From: Caulobacterales bacterium | GTDB taxonomy: Bacteria > Pseudomonadota > Alphaproteobacteria > Caulobacterales > Caulobacteraceae | Length of the DNA stretch: 50,553 nt | Assembly: GCA_947474395.1 (NCBI GenBank) | Contig: CANJID010000001.1 | Span: 82,083 to 132,635 of the forward strand | Direction of reading: 5' to 3' | In this document: positions 48,189-50,553 of the stretch, piece after piece | Numbering within the stretch: position 1 is the stretch's first letter | Layout: every line of letters starts with the position of its first letter | The notes under the pieces: generated by a model | The model's input: the letters and a program-made list of their open reading frames with translations, nothing else | The model's database searches: none | Told to the model about the DNA's origin: nothing | Program-made: the position numbers and the translations under genes

Positions 48189-50345
48189 TCAAGCGCGCTC
48201 TTGGGCGTAGCCTAGTCGCGCGTTCAACGCTTCCAGCACTTCGATGGCCGCTTCGGCAATCACCGCTCCGGGCCGGAAAATGGCGGCGGCTCCGGCGTCT
48301 CGTAGGGCCGTCATATCCTCGGCTGGGATCACCCCCCCGACTACCAGCATGATGTCCTCGCGGCCGGCGGCTTTCAGCTCGGCCGCGAGTTCCGGAACCA
48401 GGGTCAGGTGGGCGGCCGCCAGCGACGAGGCGCCGAGCACGTGGACGTCTGCGTCCGCCGCCTGACGGGCGGCCTCCGCGGGGGTGCGGAACAGGGCCCC
48501 GATGGTGACGTCGAACCCCAGGTCGGCGAAGGCGGTCGCCACCACCTTCTGCCCCCGGTCGTGCCCGTCCTGGCCCAGCTTGGCGATCAGGATGGCTGGC
48601 GGGCGCCCGTCGGCGCGGGTGAATGCCTCGACCATGGCCTTGGCCCGGGCGAGCTTCGCGTCCGGGCCCGCTTCCTTCAGATAGACCCCGCGCACCCCGT
48701 CCACCGGCGGCTCGTGGCGGCCGAACACCGCTTCCAGGGCGGCGCTCATCTCCCCCACGGTCGCCTTGGCGCGGGCGGCCGAGACCGACAGGGCCAGCAG
48801 GTTGGCGTTTCCCCGCGCGCCCTCGGTCAGGGCGTTCAGCGCGGCCTCGACAGCGGCAGGATCGCGCTCGGCCTTCAGCGTGGCGAGGCGGGCGAGCTGG
48901 CGTTCGCGCACCGCCGAATTGTCGACCTTGAGGACCGGGACCTCGTCCTCCCCCGCCGTCACATGCCTGTTCACCCCGACCACGGCCTGGCGCCCGGAGT
49001 CGATCCGCGCCTGCGTGCGGGCGGCGGCCTCTTCTATTCGCAGCTTCGGCAGGCCCCGCTCGATGGCGCGCGCCATGCCGCCCATGGCCTCCACTTCCTC
49101 GATGTGGGCCAGCGCCCGCTGCGCCAAGTCGTGGGTCAGGCGCTCGACGTACCAGCTTCCGCCCCAGGGGTCGGCGGTGAGGCCTGCGCCGCTCTCGTGC
49201 TGCAGGAAAAGCTGGGTGTTGCGGGCGATACGGGCGGAGAAGTCCGTGGGCAGGGCCAGGGCTTCGTCCAGGGAATTGGTGTGCAGGGACTGGGTCCCGC
49301 CGGCGGCGGCGGCCATGGCCTCCAGGGTGGTGCGGGCGACGTTGTTGAACACGTCGCGGGCCGCCAGGCTCCAGCCCGAGGTCTGGCAGTGGGCGCGAAG
49401 GGCGAGGGAGCGCGGGTCCTTCGGGGCGAACGCTCGCCGCATCAGCCCGGCCCACAACAGGCGTGCGGCCCGCAGCTTCGCCGTCTCCATGAAGTGGTTC
49501 ATGCCGATGGCCCAGAAGAAGGACAGGCGGGGCGCGAAGGCGTCCACGTCCAGCCCCGCCGCGACGCCTGCGCGGACGTACTCGATCCCGTCGGCCAGGG
49601 TGTAGGCGAGCTCCAGGTCCGCCGTCGCCCCGGCCTCCTGCATGTGGTAGCCGGATACCGAGATGGAATTGAACTTCGGCATCTCGCGCGCCGTGTAGGC
49701 GAAGACATCCGAGACGATCCGCATCGACGGGCCGGGGGGAAAGATGAAGGTGTTCCGGACCATGAACTCCTTCAGGATGTCGTTCTGGATGGTCCCCGCC
49801 AGGGCCGCCGGCGCGACGCCCTGCTCCTCGGCGGCGACGATGTAGAGCGCCATGATCGGCAGCACCGCGCCGTTCATGGTCATGGAGACGGATGTCCGAT
49901 CCAGCGGGATGGCGTCGAACAGCACCCGCATGTCGAGGATGGAATCGATGGCGACCCCGGCCATGCCGACGTCGCCCTTCACCCGCGGATGGTCGGAGTC
50001 GTAGCCCCGGTGGGTGGCGAGGTCGAAAGCCACCGACAGCCCGGTCTGCCCCCCCGCGAGGTTCCGCCGATAGAAGGCGTTGGACTCCTCAGGCGTCGAG
50101 AAGCCGGCGTACTGGCGCAGGGTCCAGGGCCGGGCGACGTACATGGTCGGGTAGGGGCCGCGTCCGAACGGAGCCACGCCCGGATAGCCGTCCAGGAAGT
50201 CGAGGTCCGCGACGTCGGCGGGGCCGTAGAGCGGCTTGAGCGTCAGACCTTCGGGAGTCGATACCGTCGCGCCCCCGCCGTCCCGTCTGGAAGGGGCGGC
50301 GGGCGCGTAGGTCAGGGTCGCGAAGTCGGGGAAGGCCGTGCTCAA
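48189..50345 (-). CDS. scpA: Methylmalonyl-CoA mutase, single-subunit type
   Basis: Adenosylcobalamin enzyme converting methylmalonyl-CoA and succinyl-CoA. 718 residues: a TIM-barrel substrate domain ([20 protein letters not shown] is the CoA-binding stretch, [19 protein letters not shown] follows) and a C-terminal B12 domain with [13 protein letters not shown], whose H595 coordinates cobalt, and the [22 protein letters not shown] fold. The start is a TTG at 50345 whose TTGA shares bases with the stop of the upstream gene. The single-chain length matches ScpA/Sbm rather than heterodimeric MutAB. It supports propionate or branched-chain catabolism. Confidence 0.93.
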   Translation of the reverse strand: MSTAFPDFATLTYAPAAPSRRDGGGATVSTPEGLTLKPLYGPADVADLDFLDGYPGVAPFGRGPYPTMYVARPWTLRQYAGFSTPEESNAFYRRNLAGGQTGLSVAFDLATHRGYDSDHPRVKGDVGMAGVAIDSILDMRVLFDAIPLDRTSVSMTMNGAVLPIMALYIVAAEEQGVAPAALAGTIQNDILKEFMVRNTFIFPPGPSMRIVSDVFAYTAREMPKFNSISVSGYHMQEAGATADLELAYTLADGIEYVRAGVAAGLDVDAFAPRLSFFWAIGMNHFMETAKLRAARLLWAGLMRRAFAPKDPRSLALRAHCQTSGWSLAARDVFNNVARTTLEAMAAAAGGTQSLHTNSLDEALALPTDFSARIARNTQLFLQHESGAGLTADPWGGSWYVERLTHDLAQRALAHIEEVEAMGGMARAIERGLPKLRIEEAAARTQARIDSGRQAVVGVNRHVTAGEDEVPVLKVDNSAVRERQLARLATLKAERDPAAVEAALNALTEGARGNANLLALSVSAARAKATVGEMSAALEAVFGRHEPPVDGVRGVYLKEAGPDAKLARAKAMVEAFTRADGRPPAILIAKLGQDGHDRGQKVVATAFADLGFDVTIGALFRTPAEAARQAADADVHVLGASSLAAAHLTLVPELAAELKAAGREDIMLVVGGVIPAEDMTALRDAGAAAIFRPGAVIAEAAIEVLEALNARLGYAQERA

Positions 50346-50553
50346 TCGCCGGCCTCGCCGCCGCCGCCGATCAGGGCCACCCAGAAGGGGTCGGTGTTGG
50401 CCACCTCGTCCACGTCGTCGGCCAGGGCGATGGCGGTGCGGCCGTCGGGCAAAACCAGGCCAAGCACCTCCATGGTCTCGCCCTCCTCGGTGTCGTGGGA
50501 CTCGGCCTGGACGATCACGACCGCGAACTCCTCGTCGTCGTCGTCGAACCAGA
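50342..50553 (-). CDS. Acidic protein of unknown function (C-terminal fragment, partial)
   Basis: 69 C-terminal residues are in view, the frame open to the window edge. The sequence is strongly acidic ([14 protein letters not shown], then [14 protein letters not shown], ending IGGGGEAGD) and lacks any motif I recognise. Its TGA overlaps the TTG of scpA, so translation may be coupled. It may be a small dedicated protein next to the mutase or a longer one whose N-terminus is outside. Confidence 0.6.
   Translation of the reverse strand, partial: WFDDDDEEFAVVIVQAESHDTEEGETMEVLGLVLPDGRTAIALADDVDEVANTDPFWVALIGGGGEAGD

Noticed and set aside
1-50553. tRNA, rRNA, riboswitch or replication origin
   Set aside because: I searched by eye for cloverleaf ends, rRNA landmarks and B12/TPP/SAM-box cores and saw none; a computational search (tRNAscan, Infernal) would be needed for certainty.

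Overview
The window is GC-rich, gene-dense alphaproteobacterial chromosome, most likely from the Caulobacterales (Caulobacter/Phenylobacterium-like). I infer this from a complete imuA-imuB-dnaE2 mutagenesis cassette preceded by a degenerate alphaproteobacterial LexA-type site, single-subunit methylmalonyl-CoA mutase, TTG/GTG starts, many 4-base stop/start overlaps, and palindromic intergenic repeats. I see no tRNA, rRNA, CRISPR, integrase, transposase or prophage genes. No gap between genes exceeds 300 bases.

Layout. 1-6 kb: partial cobalamin-independent methionine-synthase-like gene, a CPA2/Kef antiporter, and a leftward pabB-pabC-dehydrogenase operon. 6-15 kb: rightward metabolic genes (aldo/keto reductase, FrnE-type DsbA protein, group III truncated globin, aldehyde dehydrogenase, two LigF-like glutathione transferases). 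Then an acyltransferase-3 protein runs head-to-head with a membrane LytTR regulator, which is followed by an acyl-CoA synthetase. 15-20 kb: leftward FG-GAP/ConA-like secreted protein, MDR and SDR oxidoreductases, YdeI-like protein. 20-23 kb: a nest of secreted cysteine-pair proteins, one tandem pair and one convergent pair of paralogues; one member appears frameshifted in its signal peptide. 23.4-24.8 kb: an AT-richer accessory pair, a predicted HNH/EndoVII-type nuclease toxin facing a DUF4262-like partner. 24.9-33 kb: dusA, SRPBCC protein, retropepsin-like protease, two small membrane proteins, M20 amidohydrolase, feoAB with a Fur-like box, DHA2 transporter. 33-38.6 kb: lemA with two TPM-domain proteins, an AAHS-type transporter, a VPAxY-type repeat protein. 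38.6-44.3 kb: imuA-imuB-dnaE2. 44-50.5 kb: topoisomerase IB, rlmJ, a charged Pro/Glu-rich membrane protein, a YbjQ protein, a DUF4112 protein, methylmalonyl-CoA mutase, and the end of an acidic protein.

The most striking non-genic signal is a composite palindromic repeat family, in five two-unit copies plus one half copy. Each unit joins a constant C5/G5 hairpin to a second hairpin whose sequence differs between copies while staying self-complementary, which is a compensatory pattern. Most copies sit at gene 3' ends and touch or supply stop codons. One lies in frame inside dnaE2, where it adds 43 residues at a domain linker.

Many neighbours are translationally coupled: pabB/pabC, feoA/feoB, imuB/dnaE2, lemA/TPM, the two membrane proteins near 27.7 kb, and the acidic protein with the mutase. 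Several look like local duplications: the GST pair, TPM pair, small secreted pair, larger secreted pair and membrane pair.
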